Of a stretch of 64,000 nt of DNA, positions 1 through 10,815 are shown in pieces. Below the pieces are notes generated by a model. It saw only the letters and a list, made by a program, of their open reading frames with translations. It did no database searches and had not been told where the DNA came from. The number at the start of each line of letters is the position of its first letter. Positions within the stretch are counted from its first letter, which is position 1. The translations under genes were made by a program, and so were the position numbers. The DNA lies in assembly GCF_963855985.1 (NCBI RefSeq), contig NC_087118.1, forward strand, positions 2,666,001 to 2,730,000, read 5' to 3'. The stretch is from Ostrinia nubilalis. Taxonomy: Eukaryota; Arthropoda; Insecta; Lepidoptera; Crambidae.

Positions 1-2
1 TA

Positions 3-3000
3 GAAGAAGTTCCAGAGAAAAATACACTAAGCAAAGAAGATGAAATTTGCGAAAAATACTACAAAGACACGACAATACGAAACAAAGACGGAACATACAC
101 CGTACGACTTCCTTTCAAGGATCACGAATTACAATATGGAGTGTCCCGACCACGAGCTGGGGCACGACTATTACAACTAGAACGACAATTTAAGAAAAAT
201 GAAAATTTACAAAAACAATATCACGATTTTATGAACGAATATTTACAAATGGGTCACATGAGGAAAGTGGACAAAAAACATCATAACACAGGAAAATATT
301 ATATTCCACACCAAGCTGTAATACGCGAAGATTCACTAACAACAAAATTGAGAGCTGTTTTTGACGCAAGTAGCAAAACAAACTTGAAAATAAGCCTAAA
401 CGACAACTTATACAAAGGTCCACGATTGCAACACGATTTGGCCACCATACTTTTAAGATGGCGCACACACAAAATCGCATTTATGGCGGACATTATGAAA
501 ATGTATCGTTTCATAAAGATACACGATGACGATATGACATGCCAAAGAATATTGTGGAGATTTCATCCAGACCAGCCAATTGAAGAGTATGAACTCACCA
601 CGGTCACGTATGGTACTACAAGTGCACCATACCTCGCAGTCAGAACACTACAGCAACTAGCAGAAGACGAGAAGGATGAATATCCAATGGCTAGTCAAAT
701 AACATTGCAAGACTTCTTTGTCGACGACATCTTATCAGGTCAGGATGATCTAGAAACCGCAAAGGAATTACAGAACCAATTAATAGCAATGCTAAATAAA
801 GGTGGTTTCGTATTGCGGAAATGGTCTTCAAATAGTGCTGAATTGTTAGCAAACATACCAAACGAGAACAAAGACGACCAACTACTAAAAATACCTTTAG
901 ATGAAAATAGGAAGTCGCTGGGAGTGGCATGGTCACCATTAAAAGACACCTTCTATTTTAAAATCAAGGTTACTGAAAATAAACAACCTACGAAACGCTT
1001 TATTTTATCAGAAGTCGCAAAAATATTTGACCCACTAGGATGGTTAGCACCCATCATCATAACCATGAAATTATTAGTACAAGAACTATGGACTAACGGC
1101 ACAGATTGGGATCAACTTATCAACGAGAAAAACAACAAACAATGGAATGACATACAAAACCAATTAAAGTGTATTGAAACTTTAAAAATAAACAGATGGT
1201 GTCATATAACGAAAAACGTGAGCATTGAATTACACGGGTTCAGTGACGCATCGGAAAAAGCCTACGGTGCAGTAGTCTACTGCCGAGTAAAGTGCAATGA
1301 CCAATATTATGTCACGTTACTACAAGCAAAATCGAAAGTAGCACCAAAGAAAAATAAAACAACATTACCACGTTTAGAACTTTGTTTAACACTACTCCTA
1401 ACTAAATTAATCAAAACTGTACGAGATGCATTAAACATACCAGATGTCACAATATACTGCTGGACAGACTCAATGATAACTCTTGGATGGATAAGAGGAG
1501 ACGCTCAACGTTGGCGAACTTTTGTAGCAAACAGGGTATCTGAAATAAAAAGTATTTTACCTAATGCAAACTGGAATCATGTAATATCAGCAGAAAATCC
1601 CGCCGACGTAATTTCAAGAGGAATCGAACCTCAAAAACTTAAGGACTTCTCACTCTGGTGGAATGGTCCTCATTGGCTGAAAGACGAGAAACTGCCCATC
1701 ACAAAAACCATACCCGAAATATGCATAGAAATAAAACAAAGTTTTACGACAACCATTAATCAAAGAGAAACAAATGACATCTGGGAACGATTTTCAGACC
1801 TGGGGCGTATGCTCAGGGTTTTATCATACTGCTACAGATTTACTCAAAAACAAAAACCACAAACTACATTATCCATTGAGGAAATAAATCAAACCACAAT
1901 TAGGGTAATAAAAGAAGTACAAAAAGAAGCATTTAACCAAGAAATATTAATGCTTCAAAACCATCAACAAGTTAAAAAAGGAAGCAAACTATACTCCTTA
2001 GACCCCTTTATAGACAGCGATGGACTCATTAGAGTTGGAGGGAGACTTCACAATTCGCAACTTCCATACAATCAAAAACATCCAATACTATTACCATATG
2101 AACACTATGTGACGTCACTAATAATACGCGACGCACACTTGAAAACACTCCATGGAGGAAACAAGCTGACTTTAGCTTACTTACGACAAAAATACTGGAT
2201 AATTAGCGGAAAAAGAAAAGTAAAAAGTCTAATCAATAAATGCATTAAATGTATCAGATACAAGGCCACCACAGCATCTCAAAAAATGGGTACATTACCC
2301 AGCCCACGGGTAACATTGTCACACCCTTTCAGCCACTCAGGTGTCGACTTCGCAGGCCCAATACAAATAAGATCCATGAAAGGAAGAGGACACAAATCTT
2401 ATAAAGCATACATTGCGGTATTTGTATGTTTATCCACGAAAGCCATACATCTAGAATTAGTCAGTGACTTATCAACTGAAACCTTTATCGCTGCACTACG
2501 CAGATTTATGGCGCGAAGAGGTCATGTTTCGGATATGTATAGTGACAACGCTACGAACTTTGTTGGGACAGCCAACGTACTATATCAAGAAATCCTTGAA
2601 ATCACACAATCTCCGAACTTTCTGGATGCAATGACTAACATTGGAACAAATTGGCATTTTAATCCACCACTATCTCCTCACTTCGGAGGAATATTTGAAG
2701 CCGGGGTTAAATCAATGAAACATCATTTGAAACGAGTAATTGGAGATTCCACACTAACCTACGAGGAAATGACAACTTTATTGCATCAAATTGAAGCATG
2801 TTTAAACTCAAGACCATTGTGTCCTTTAAACGAAGACATAAACGACAGCACAATATTAACGCCAAGTCACTTTTTAATCGGAAGGGAAGCAGTTGGAATT
2901 CCTGATCCAATTACATACACAAATGCAAATCTAGGATCCCGGTGGAAACTAACACAAAAAATGAAAAAAGACTTTTGGAATAGCTGGACAAAAGACTATT

Positions 3001-5255
3001 TACATCAGCTTCAACAAAGATATAAATGGAGACAAAACTACGATAACTTGAAAATAGGAACCGCAGTCATTATAAAAGACTCCAACATCAATCCCAGTAA
3101 ATGGCCATTGGCTAAAGTAAAACAGATTCACCCTGGACAAGATGGTGCAACAAGAGTGGTCACCCTACAAAAGTCAACCGGTACTGAGTTAAAAAGGTCG
3201 ATCCACACGCTCATTCCTCTACCTGTAAACGAGAATGATGACGTCAAAGTACAGTCACTAACCACGGTCACAAATGAAACGCCTGTACGAAATCATGTAG
3301 CAATATCTTACAAACAAAAGAAACAATATGCAAAAGGGCCTAAGGCGTTCACACTACTGCAGTTTATGTTAATGCTGATAATACAAGCAGTTAGTACTAC
3401 TGCACAAAATATTACGTCAAACCTAACGTATACTATCAAAAATATCGACCCGGGCTTATACGTAGAACAGATTGGGACGGCTACCATAAATCGCGGAACA
3501 TTTAGAATTGAAACAAATTATGATCAGGCATATATGAAACAACAATTCGATAAAGTTTCTACAGTCACAACTCAATTTAAAAACCTATGTCATAACTCAC
3601 AGACGCTTACATATGAAACACATTGCAACGAATTCTACCACCACCTAGAAGAGGAACGCATTAAATTTGAAAGAACCATTCAATCTTTGACAAACATAGA
3701 ACATTCACGAAGAAAAAGGGGTTTGCTAGGACAATTCCTAACTTACGTCTTCGGAGTTAATGATGAGGTCTACAAAGATATAAACACTCTTCAAGATAAT
3801 CAACGTCTACTGATTCAAGCAGCTAACCAACAAACAAAATTCATGATATCTACTGTCTCCACGGTCAATCAAACTGAAGAGAGAATACAAAAGAAACTAC
3901 AAAAGTTTCAAACAAAATTAAATCAAGCCATCCAATTCATGAACAACAACAACGTTTGGTACAAATCAATAGATGCCAATCGAATTAAGATCCAAGTGAT
4001 GCAAACATATCATCTAGCAAACAATTACATATCTGAAATCATAGATCATTACGAAAACTTACTTAAGATCCTGTTAGATAATGCATCAATATACAACGTT
4101 TTATCTCCACAACAAGTTGAGAAAATCATAGACTCAGCAAATGAAAAATTACCACATAACATACGAATCATGCAGAAACAACTTATTAACACAAGAATAA
4201 CTGAAAACAGTACACACATTAAAGTATTCGCACATTACCCAATCCATGACATCACGAAATACGTTTTAGTACACGTCACACCTGTACCTTCAAAAAATAA
4301 AGACAACTATTTTCAAACTATAGTATTACAACACACCTTTTTGGGCATTGACTACAACAACGAACATTACTTTGAACTTAGTCAGGAAGAATTCAACGAC
4401 TGTATTCAAAAGGACATGAATTTTATTTGTAGTCCTGTAGCCGTGAAGAACATGCAATTTAATAAAAATTGCATTGTTGAACAACTCTTTCAAACCAAAA
4501 GTCATAATCATACTCAATGCATTTTTAAAAACTATAAAATTACTTCAGATGTTATATGGAAACAGCTGTACATGGCAAATACATGGTTATTTATAACTAC
4601 ACAGCCAGTGACAGCATCTATTATTTGTGATGGCCAAAGAGTAGAAGTAAACATTCGCGATGTCGGTGTTCTTCGTATCTCTGAAAGTTGTATTATAAAA
4701 ACTATCACTAACTTATTGTCTGCAAAAAGAACTGAAAAGGTTACAGTATTAGAATCATTTTCTAAAGGTCTAAATTTCTCTGTACTCTCCAACATAACGT
4801 CAACTGTCATAGAAGATGTATCTAAAGAAAAGATAATAGATAGCTCCAGGGACAGTTTCCAACACATAGTAAATTCAGAACACAATTTACAAACTCAGTT
4901 AGATAATACAGTTTGGGCACAAATAGAGTCTCATTCGTACTTAGCTAGCTTTATTACTACAATTACTCTTTTAATAATAGTTTTACTAATATTTTGCTAC
5001 GGTCCACAGGTAACAAGATGGGTACGAGCCAGGATCCATCATCGACGGTCTGCAGTTCAACCAGAACAGCTGATCTACAGCATCCCACACAGGAGGCACG
5101 GACGGACGGAGAGGACGGCAACAACACCGCCTCCAAAACCATTACGACGCCAGGCACCTGACACCCAGCTGCCACCGGCACCAACTGAGATGATCGAGCT
5201 GTACCAGTTGGACCCCAGCATCTTGGAGGCGCCAGGATGTTCAGACGAACATTGA
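3..5255 (+). CDS. BEL/Pao retrotransposon pol-env polyprotein, 5' end cut by the window edge
   Basis: This is the pol polyprotein of a BEL/Pao LTR retrotransposon fused in frame to an envelope-like region. The frame is open from the window edge, so gag, protease and the first RT motif lie outside. In order: reverse transcriptase with an FVDD catalytic box near 717-728; RNase H starting at FSDASE near 1240; an HHCC integrase zinc finger at about 2135-2265; integrase acidic residues in GVDFAGP (about 2341), SDNATN (about 2540) and FEAGVKS (about 2695); and a BEL-type integrase C-terminal domain to about 3230. A hydrophobic segment at about 3350-3400 then precedes a region with a furin-like RRKR site at 3708-3719, a following hydrophobic stretch, coiled-coil-like sequence, a membrane segment at about 4950-5005 and a proline-rich tail. 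The layout recalls baculovirus F-like envelopes. No stop or frameshift is visible after base 3. Confidence 0.9.
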   Translation, partial: EEVPEKNTLSKEDEICEKYYKDTTIRNKDGTYTVRLPFKDHELQYGVSRPRAGARLLQLERQFKKNENLQKQYHDFMNEYLQMGHMRKVDKKHHNTGKYYIPHQAVIREDSLTTKLRAVFDASSKTNLKISLNDNLYKGPRLQHDLATILLRWRTHKIAFMADIMKMYRFIKIHDDDMTCQRILWRFHPDQPIEEYELTTVTYGTTSAPYLAVRTLQQLAEDEKDEYPMASQITLQDFFVDDILSGQDDLETAKELQNQLIAMLNKGGFVLRKWSSNSAELLANIPNENKDDQLLKIPLDENRKSLGVAWSPLKDTFYFKIKVTENKQPTKRFILSEVAKIFDPLGWLAPIIITMKLLVQELWTNGTDWDQLINEKNNKQWNDIQNQLKCIETLKINRWCHITKNVSIELHGFSDASEKAYGAVVYCRVKCNDQYYVTLLQAKSKVAPKKNKTTLPRLELCLTLLLTKLIKTVRDALNIPDVTIYCWTDSMITLGWIRGDAQRWRTFVANRVSEIKSILPNANWNHVISAENPADVISRGIEPQKLKDFSLWWNGPHWLKDEKLPITKTIPEICIEIKQSFTTTINQRETNDIWERFSDLGRMLRVLSYCYRFTQKQKPQTTLSIEEINQTTIRVIKEVQKEAFNQEILMLQNHQQVKKGSKLYSLDPFIDSDGLIRVGGRLHNSQLPYNQKHPILLPYEHYVTSLIIRDAHLKTLHGGNKLTLAYLRQKYWIISGKRKVKSLINKCIKCIRYKATTASQKMGTLPSPRVTLSHPFSHSGVDFAGPIQIRSMKGRGHKSYKAYIAVFVCLSTKAIHLELVSDLSTETFIAALRRFMARRGHVSDMYSDNATNFVGTANVLYQEILEITQSPNFLDAMTNIGTNWHFNPPLSPHFGGIFEAGVKSMKHHLKRVIGDSTLTYEEMTTLLHQIEACLNSRPLCPLNEDINDSTILTPSHFLIGREAVGIPDPITYTNANLGSRWKLTQKMKKDFWNSWTKDYLHQLQQRYKWRQNYDNLKIGTAVIIKDSNINPSKWPLAKVKQIHPGQDGATRVVTLQKSTGTELKRSIHTLIPLPVNENDDVKVQSLTTVTNETPVRNHVAISYKQKKQYAKGPKAFTLLQFMLMLIIQAVSTTAQNITSNLTYTIKNIDPGLYVEQIGTATINRGTFRIETNYDQAYMKQQFDKVSTVTTQFKNLCHNSQTLTYETHCNEFYHHLEEERIKFERTIQSLTNIEHSRRKRGLLGQFLTYVFGVNDEVYKDINTLQDNQRLLIQAANQQTKFMISTVSTVNQTEERIQKKLQKFQTKLNQAIQFMNNNNVWYKSIDANRIKIQVMQTYHLANNYISEIIDHYENLLKILLDNASIYNVLSPQQVEKIIDSANEKLPHNIRIMQKQLINTRITENSTHIKVFAHYPIHDITKYVLVHVTPVPSKNKDNYFQTIVLQHTFLGIDYNNEHYFELSQEEFNDCIQKDMNFICSPVAVKNMQFNKNCIVEQLFQTKSHNHTQCIFKNYKITSDVIWKQLYMANTWLFITTQPVTASIICDGQRVEVNIRDVGVLRISESCIIKTITNLLSAKRTEKVTVLESFSKGLNFSVLSNITSTVIEDVSKEKIIDSSRDSFQHIVNSEHNLQTQLDNTVWAQIESHSYLASFITTITLLIIVLLIFCYGPQVTRWVRARIHHRRSAVQPEQLIYSIPHRRHGRTERTATTPPPKPLRRQAPDTQLPPAPTEMIELYQLDPSILEAPGCSDEH

Positions 5256-5460
5256 TCTCTGATCAGCAACAAATTTGGCCTACATCATAGTGCAATCGTT
5301 GCACATTACACGGGCGTACACTATTATAGATTTAAGTAATGTACTTGTATGTGTGTGTAAATAGCGTTAGTATAAATATTGTAAGATTGTTAATAAATCC
5401 TCTTTGACCGTTTGGACTTGGACTACATCATTTCAACCACGTATCGTTCCACCTGGTAAC
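5238..5460 (+). repeat. 3' LTR of the BEL/Pao element (right end uncertain)
   Basis: The LTR probably starts at TGTTCAGACGAACA, just after a purine-rich stretch (5224-5237) and overlapping the last codons of the polyprotein. The start resembles the TGTTCA start of the Drosophila element roo. An AATAAA polyadenylation signal sits at 5392-5397. The 5' LTR is outside the window, so the right end and the TSD cannot be fixed. Confidence 0.55.
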
Positions 5461-5790
5461 TATATTCCTCTCACTGTGGCCAAGACACCCTTAGCCATCA
5501 GATCCTGATCAGTCTTGTGAGTCTGCTTGACTGGCAGTGAGAAAACCCACTCCTCACCTTATTCCTCACCACATTCCGTCTGTTACCTTAGGTCTCACGG
5601 TGCAGACATCCCTCACTTATTTATATATTTATTTATCTTACATTTATGCTGTAGGTTAGGGAACTAGGGAATTAGGATACCTAGGGACATAGTTCTATCC
5701 TATAGTATAATTGTTCATGTGTAGCTAGCCGGTGCCTTTACAAGAGACCACACTTCCACGCACTTAAATACATTATTTTCACACTCTACA
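5461..5790. other. No gene recognised between two retrotransposons
   Basis: I see no coding sequence, repeat end or RNA gene here. The stretch lies between the approximate end of the BEL 3' LTR and the last recognisable integrase codons of the minus-strand gypsy element. It may hold the missing or degraded 3' LTR of that gypsy element. I could not match it to the 5' LTR proposed at 9415-9740. Confidence 0.3.
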
Positions 5791-6584
5791 TTAACATTAG
5801 TCGGCAGCTGCACAGTGTCAGTAGTTGGTTCAAAAAATTCCCCGGGCAATCTGAGCGTTGCAGGTCTTCTTTGAAGGCACTCCTTATCCCAAGTAGAACT
5901 AGCGGGAGCGACTCAGTCCAATTTAATCCGTGGCAGATGATAGCAGCTTTTAACTGTCTGTGAAGTCGTTCGATAAGGCCGTTACATGCTGGGTGGTACG
6001 CCGTCGTTCTTCTGTGTTTGATTGAAGCCGGCTATTTTAGATAAATATCCAAAGAGAGCAGACTCAAATTGGCGTCCACGATCAGTAACGATATCTCAGC
6101 GGGTAAATCGGTCGATTTCTGTGAGACAGTAGCGGTATCCGTGAGATGGCGGTAATGGACCAACGATATCTATGTGAACCTGGCGAAATTTGGTTCTGGG
6201 CAATCTGTAGGTTCCCAATGCTGCTTGCACGTGTCTTGTGATCTTGGAGCGTTGACATGCGAGGCATCTTCTGGACCACTCTCGACAGTCTTTGCGCATA
6301 CCCGGCCAAACAAAACGCTGTGCGATCAATTTAGTAGTAGCGTTCGCGCCTGCGTGACTTAAACTATGCAGGCTGTCAAAGAGCTGTTTACGCAGGTGCT
6401 TCGTAACAAAAGGTCTGGGTGAGGATGTACTGACGTCACAGTAGACCTCAGAGCTGCCCTCAAAGATCTTAAGCTTTCTGAGGCGGAGCAAAGTTTCGCC
6501 GTTTAAATAGTGAGTCAGCTCAGGATCTGAGGAATGTGACGAAGCAAGGACGTCTAGATCGATTGGCGTCTGCAATTCGTTCAC
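5791..6584 (-). pseudogene. Integrase remnant of the CsRn1-like element
   Basis: The integrase would join element cDNA to the genome. Minus-strand codons from 6584 to about 6100 encode the linker after RNase H, an HHCC zinc finger (histidines near 6350-6410, cysteines near 6265) and the start of the catalytic core, ending at a conserved EIDRFTR segment. The frame is then joined directly to TDRGRQFES, so roughly 40 residues between the first and second acidic motifs are missing. A frameshift follows near 6030, and the last homologous stretch (HPACNGLIERLH and onward) continues to about 5800 with another small deletion. A TGA stop just above 6584 also separates it from the RNase H frame. Confidence 0.75.
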
Positions 6585-8407
6585 TCACGACAACGTATCG
6601 GCAACGACGTTGTTTTTCCCTGATATGTGCCTGATGTCCGTTGAGAACTGGGAAATGAAGTCCAGATGACGGTATTGTCTTGGAAAGCTGCTGTCTCTCC
6701 TGGTAGCGAAGGCGAAACAAGGAGGTCAGTGTAGATGGTGAATACTCGAGCCTCCAGCATGTGCCGAAAGTATCTTATGGCCTCGTATATGGCTAGCAAC
6801 TCGCGATCATATGGTGAGTATTTACTCTGCGCTGAGTTGAGCTTTTTGGAGAAAAACGCGAGAGGCTGCCATTGTGTACCCTTCTTCTGCTGGAGGACTG
6901 CACCGATTGCAGTATCAGACGCATCAGTGACCAGGCCTAAGTAGGCGTCGCACTCCGGGTGAGCAAGTAAGGCTGCTTCGCTGAGGCTTTTCTTGCACTG
7001 CTCGAAGGCTGCCAGGTTGTCAGCTTGAAGGTCAACTGGATGAGAGCTTTTAACAGAGCCGTTCAGAAGTTTGTGCAGTGGAGCTTGTATTTCTGCTGCC
7101 CGAGGTATGAAACGTCTGTAGAAATTAATCATTCCTAAAAATCTTCTGAGCTCTTTAACCGTCTTGGGAGCTGGGAATGATTTAATTGCGTCGATTCTTG
7201 CATCCAAAGGCTTCGTACCTTGCTCAGATATGTGGTATCCCAGAAATTTGATTTCCTCAATGCCGAAAATACATTTCGAAGGGTTTACAATCATTCCATA
7301 CTCCTTCAGCCGTGAAAATACCTGACGGAGGTGATCTTGGTGGGAACTACTATCTTTTGAAAAGATCAGGAAGTCATCTAAGTAGGCGTAGACAAAAACC
7401 AATCCACGCGTCATTTCATCAACAAAACGTTGAAATGTTTGTGCGGCATTCCTAAGACCAAATGTCATATACGGAAATTCATACAATCCGAAGGGTGTAG
7501 ATATTGCGGTCTTGGGTATATCTTCTTTATTAACCGGTATCTGATTGTATGCTTTGACCAGGTCCAAGGTAGAGAATATGCGGCATCCAGATAGGCTGTG
7601 GCTGAAGTCGTGGATGTGTCGTATAGGATAGCGGTCCGGTACAGTTCGAGCGTTGAGCATGCGGTAATCGCCACAAGGCCGCCAACTGTTATCCTTTTTA
7701 GGTGCCAGATGAAGAGGCGACGACCAAGGGCTATCTGATGGCCTAGCTGTTCCATTCTTCGATATGGACTCGAATTCTTCTTTAGCTATTTTCAGCTTGT
7801 TCGGCGCCAGCCTTCGTGGAGTGCAATGAATGGGCGGGCCGGCCGTGGTCTTGATGTGATGGACGGTGTTGTGGTGAATTTCACGATGAATGCCAGGAGG
7901 GCGAGTTATTTCTGGGAATTCTCGAAGAATGTCATTATACTTCGAGTCACCGTGAAGTACCTTGATCGACGAAATGGCGTCAGACGGTCTCGTCGTCGCC
8001 GCAGATGTAGACAACGACGTCGTACAATCCAGCAATCGTTTGTTGCGGCAGTCTACTACCAAGTTGTAGTGCGATAGGAAGTCCGCTCCAATGATGGCTT
8101 TGGTCACGTCAGCAACCACGAACTGCCAGCTGAACTCTCGTCGAAGACCGAAATTGAGTTGGAGATGAGCATAGCCGTAGGTGTTTATTACGGAACCGTT
8201 AGCTGCATAAAGCTGGTAGTTGGTCTGTGGTCGGCGTTTACGTAAGGCGGAACGAGGAAAGACACAGAGATCGCTGCCTGTATCCACGAGAAACTGCATC
8301 TTGGTTCTTCGGTCCGTAATAAATAAGCGACCAGAGATTGTGATGGGGCTGTCGCCTGTCGCCATTACCGACCGCCCCGACCGTTTTCCGATGAAGAAAA
8401 TTCGCAA
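6581..8407 (-). pseudogene. Protease, RT and RNase H of the CsRn1-like gypsy element
   Basis: On the minus strand the frame begins inside the end of gag, as expected for translation by ribosomal frameshifting. An aspartic protease motif (VDTGSD) lies near 8280. The reverse transcriptase follows, with a YLDD box near 7375-7390 and the usual gypsy motifs around it. RNase H begins at VTDASD near 6925 and runs to a YTD motif near 6735, where the frame shifts; the conserved continuation is readable in another frame to a TGA stop near 6587. The frame is otherwise open for about 550 codons, so decay is moderate. Gag lies upstream and integrase downstream on the same strand. Confidence 0.85.
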
Positions 8408-9351
8408 GGTTTGACACAGGTTCTTGCGTTATCACCATATTTATGATGATAGAAGCAGTTGGGAAACTTCCGATAGCTTGATTGTGACCTGGTGCGCTCC
8501 CTGCGTTGTTTGCTCGAGTTTCTTGATGGAGACCTACCTCTGTCTCTGGTGGATAGGGCTTTTACTTGCCGGCTGAGTTCAGAGACTTCTTTGGCGAGCT
8601 TCTCCAGAAGGGATCCTGGTACAGCATCAGCCGCAGCGACTTGGGGTGATGGTGGTACCAGGTCGTGTACCTTGTCTGCTAGGTCAGCGAGTGCTTGCAG
8701 AGTAGATTCAGGTTGCGATGCTATCACGGTCTGTAGGCTTGTGGGCAAGCGGCTGGTCCACACCGTGCGTATAAAATCATCCGGTATATGTCTCCCTGCC
8801 AGGTGGCGTAAGTAATAATAATAATAATAAATCTTTATTTTATTTTACTCACACAAAAAATCGAACAGAATTACATAGTGAATGTATAAGATACGTTTGA
8901 TGTTCATTCTTGTGTGAGTCTGATGCCTATGCTAGGTATTTAGTATACCTGTATTACAGGTAAGTGCCTCAAAAATTGCGAAGGCCGCCTATCTCCGAGC
9001 TCTTCATGCATTAGTAGCTGAGTCAACTCCTTTTCACGTGAAGCTGACAGGCGCTTTATCAATTTCAGATTTCAGCGTGTCGTATTTATTCTTCGCCGGT
9101 GGATTGACGAGAATGTCTTTAACTTCTGCTGCGTATCGATGTTCTAACTGGGCGCTGACGTAATAGTATTTGGTATCATCGTCTTTTATCCCCGAGAGCG
9201 CAAAGCTACCCTCTATTTGCGCGAACCACACCGCCGGTTCTTCCGGCCAGAATGGTGGTAATCGTACTCCGACACGATAAAAATCTGGCTGTACCATTTT
9301 CTTTGAGCCATCTTCGGCTTTGTTACCGGTTGTTGGCGGCGTAGGCGGCAT
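8365..9351 (-). pseudogene. Gag of the CsRn1-like element, frameshifted and split by a LINE tail
   Basis: Gag would form the virus-like particle. The start codon is at 9351, 51 bases downstream of the primer site. The first part (9351 to about 9040) contains a conserved proline/phenylalanine/tryptophan capsid segment (PPFWPEEPAVWFAQIE). A frameshift follows; the conserved EELGDRRPSQFLRHL segment continues in another frame to 8966. The 146-bp insertion at 8814-8959 interrupts the FLRHL/RHLAGR codons and duplicates 6 bp. Coding resumes at 8813 and runs to a terminal [13 protein letters not shown] motif near 8440, the short nucleic-acid-binding motif of this clade. The last codons overlap the pol frame. 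Confidence 0.75.
8814..8959 (-). mobile_element. 146-bp 5'-truncated LINE tail with (ATT)n end and 6-bp TSD
   Basis: The insert is flanked by the direct repeat GTAAGT at 8808-8813 and 8960-8965. On the minus strand it ends in AATAAAGATTTATTATT-type triplets, a 3' end typical of insect non-LTR retrotransposons. It carries no coding sequence. Removing it with one TSD copy restores an uninterrupted gag frame across the site, which confirms the boundaries. Confidence 0.8.
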
Positions 9352-9402
9352 GATGTTATTAGGTAGTAAAAATATGTACCTTGATGAGCGTGCTGCTTAT
9401 CG

Positions 9403-9413
9403 CGGGGTCACCA
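9403..9413 (-). promoter_or_regulatory. Primer-binding site, tRNA-Trp type
   Basis: The minus strand reads TGGTGACCCCG, complementary to the 3' end of insect tRNA-Trp. It lies directly after the proposed 5' LTR and 51 bases before the gag start. The same motif recurs at 57777-57790 after another LTR. Confidence 0.7.
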
Positions 9414-9414
9414 G

Positions 9415-9740
9415 TGTAGCTTCGTCCACAACTAAATTTTGCAGAGGGATTTTTAGTGAAACGCAGGTATTCGATTTGAAATCCGTGTTGAACAAAACTC
9501 AGTTACAATGTGATACAATTTTTTTGATGGTGATTCATCAACTGAAAAATTCCGAGTTATTTTAACGACTAGTTGTAGAACTGTCAAAAAGATTGGTATT
9601 CTCGGTAACAATTATTGAATTATAAATCTTGGTTGATATTCTCGGCAATAGTTATTGATTTTTGTCTATGACACCGCATGCGGTCTATACTCACTTAGAG
9701 CATCCTCCCAAAGGAGAAGACATCAGTAATATAGACTACA
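9415..9740 (-). repeat. Proposed 5' LTR of the CsRn1-like element
   Basis: On the minus strand the segment starts TGTAGTC (9740) and ends GCTACA next to the primer site, fitting the TG...CA rule. The outer end is chosen only by that rule, because no second LTR copy was found to confirm it. Confidence 0.45.
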
Positions 9741-9781
9741 TAAATAAAATCATAATCATAAATAAAAATAAATACAATAAA

Positions 9782-10799
9782 TTAAAATGTGGTATAACGC
9801 CACAATATGTTTATTTGTACCTTCGTTGGTTTTTTATCCAATTCACATGCGTCGTAATATATCCGGAACGATTTCTTCCATTTCTCCCATTCTTGACTTA
9901 AATTTCCCGATGTAACGTTGAGTAAATTATTTTCAAACCGAAACGGCGACGGTGGCTGTAGCGCGTCTTTCCGTTCTATACATGGCCAGAACGCAAGGGC
10001 GTGAAACTAATCGAGTATAGTTTGGAAATGACTTTATTTACTAAGCTCCTCCAAACTATACACGACCAGTACGCATATGCTGCGTACTGCTCGCGTATAC
10101 TTTGTAGTGACTTAGGTCAATTATCTTACTCCAAAATATACATCGCCAGTACGCATACGGACTAATCATGTATGTATTGTAATAAGTGCGTGATTACAAT
10201 TTATACGCGAGTAGTTGCATGCTAGTCATTTTGACTTATTGACCTCTCTTTCTATTACATATTAATTCATATCTGCGTGTCTACTTTAAACATTGAATCA
10301 TCTTTCGACACGTGTCATTGTTTTGATAAAGGATTTTTTGGTGTTTCTTATTCTGCCATAGACTCTCTCTCATTTTAATTAAAATGTTAATTAATTTGAA
10401 ATCTACCTTATCAATTTAATTTCAAAAACCACTTACAATAGTGTTAAAAATCTAGATTTATTAAAGATTCAGTAAAATAATAATATTTTATGTAATAATA
10501 TCAAATAAATGTAATTTTAAATATAGTTCCATATTTTACTGAATTTTACTAAATCAATATCAACTAAACACACTCTAGTCAAGTGTAAGTGGTGTAGTAG
10601 AAACTAATCGAGTATAGTTTGGAAATGACTTTTTTTACTAAGCTCCTCCAAACTATACACGATCAGTACGCAAAATTCGTGTATAGTTTGCAGTCACAGA
10701 TTTACAAACAGGCACTACAAAATATACACGAGCAGTTTCCTATGGGTGCGTTCTGGCCATGTATAGAACGGAAAGACGCGGCTGTAGCACTGATTCCAT
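9782..10799 (-). pseudogene. Gypsy gag N-terminus, split by the 817-bp TIR element
   Basis: On the minus strand an ATG at 10799 lies just downstream of a tRNA-Ser-type primer site. After removal of the TIR element (9963-10779) and one copy of its 9-bp duplication, a 60-codon frame appears: MESVLQPPSPFRF, then residues with the NLSQEWEKWKKSF pattern found at the start of many insect Ty3/gypsy gag proteins. It stops at 9782-9784, where homology to a full gag ends. The rest of the element is absent; the next minus-strand sequence belongs to the CsRn1-like LTR. I infer a truncated gag, not a complete small gene. Confidence 0.65.
9963..10779. mobile_element. TIR transposon copy A (817 bp, 9-bp TSD, non-autonomous)
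   Basis: The element has perfect 33-bp terminal inverted repeats beginning GCGTCTTTCCGTTCTATACA. It is flanked by the 9-bp direct repeat GGCTGTAGC at 9954-9962 and 10780-10788. Just inside the ends is a subterminal repeat in direct orientation (about 10003-10062 and 10599-10660) that itself contains short inverted motifs. No transposase or meaningful reading frame is present, so it must be mobilised in trans. A 9-bp duplication with long TIRs would fit Mutator-like or Merlin-like transposases, but nothing here shows which. Copy B (19647-20892) is the same family in the opposite orientation with a longer centre. Confidence 0.9.
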
Positions 10800-10815
10800 A
10801 TTTAACTTTATTTTA

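Larger units (their letters stand above)
5790..9740 (-). mobile_element. Degenerate Ty3/gypsy retrotransposon, CsRn1/Kabuki type
   Basis: Read on the minus strand, the parts are in canonical order: proposed 5' LTR (9740-9415), tRNA-Trp-type primer site (9413-9403), gag, protease, RT, RNase H and integrase. Gag carries the short histidine/cysteine motif typical of the CsRn1 clade rather than a CCHC knuckle, and tRNA-Trp priming is also known for that clade. The element is dead: frameshifts in gag and RNase H, a stop before the integrase, internal deletions in the integrase, and a small LINE insertion in gag. No 3' LTR was recognised. Confidence 0.8.

Noticed and set aside
5700..5790. 3' LTR of the CsRn1-like element
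   Set aside because: A TGTAG start can be found on the minus strand near 5800, but the sequence does not match the proposed 5' LTR at 9415-9740.
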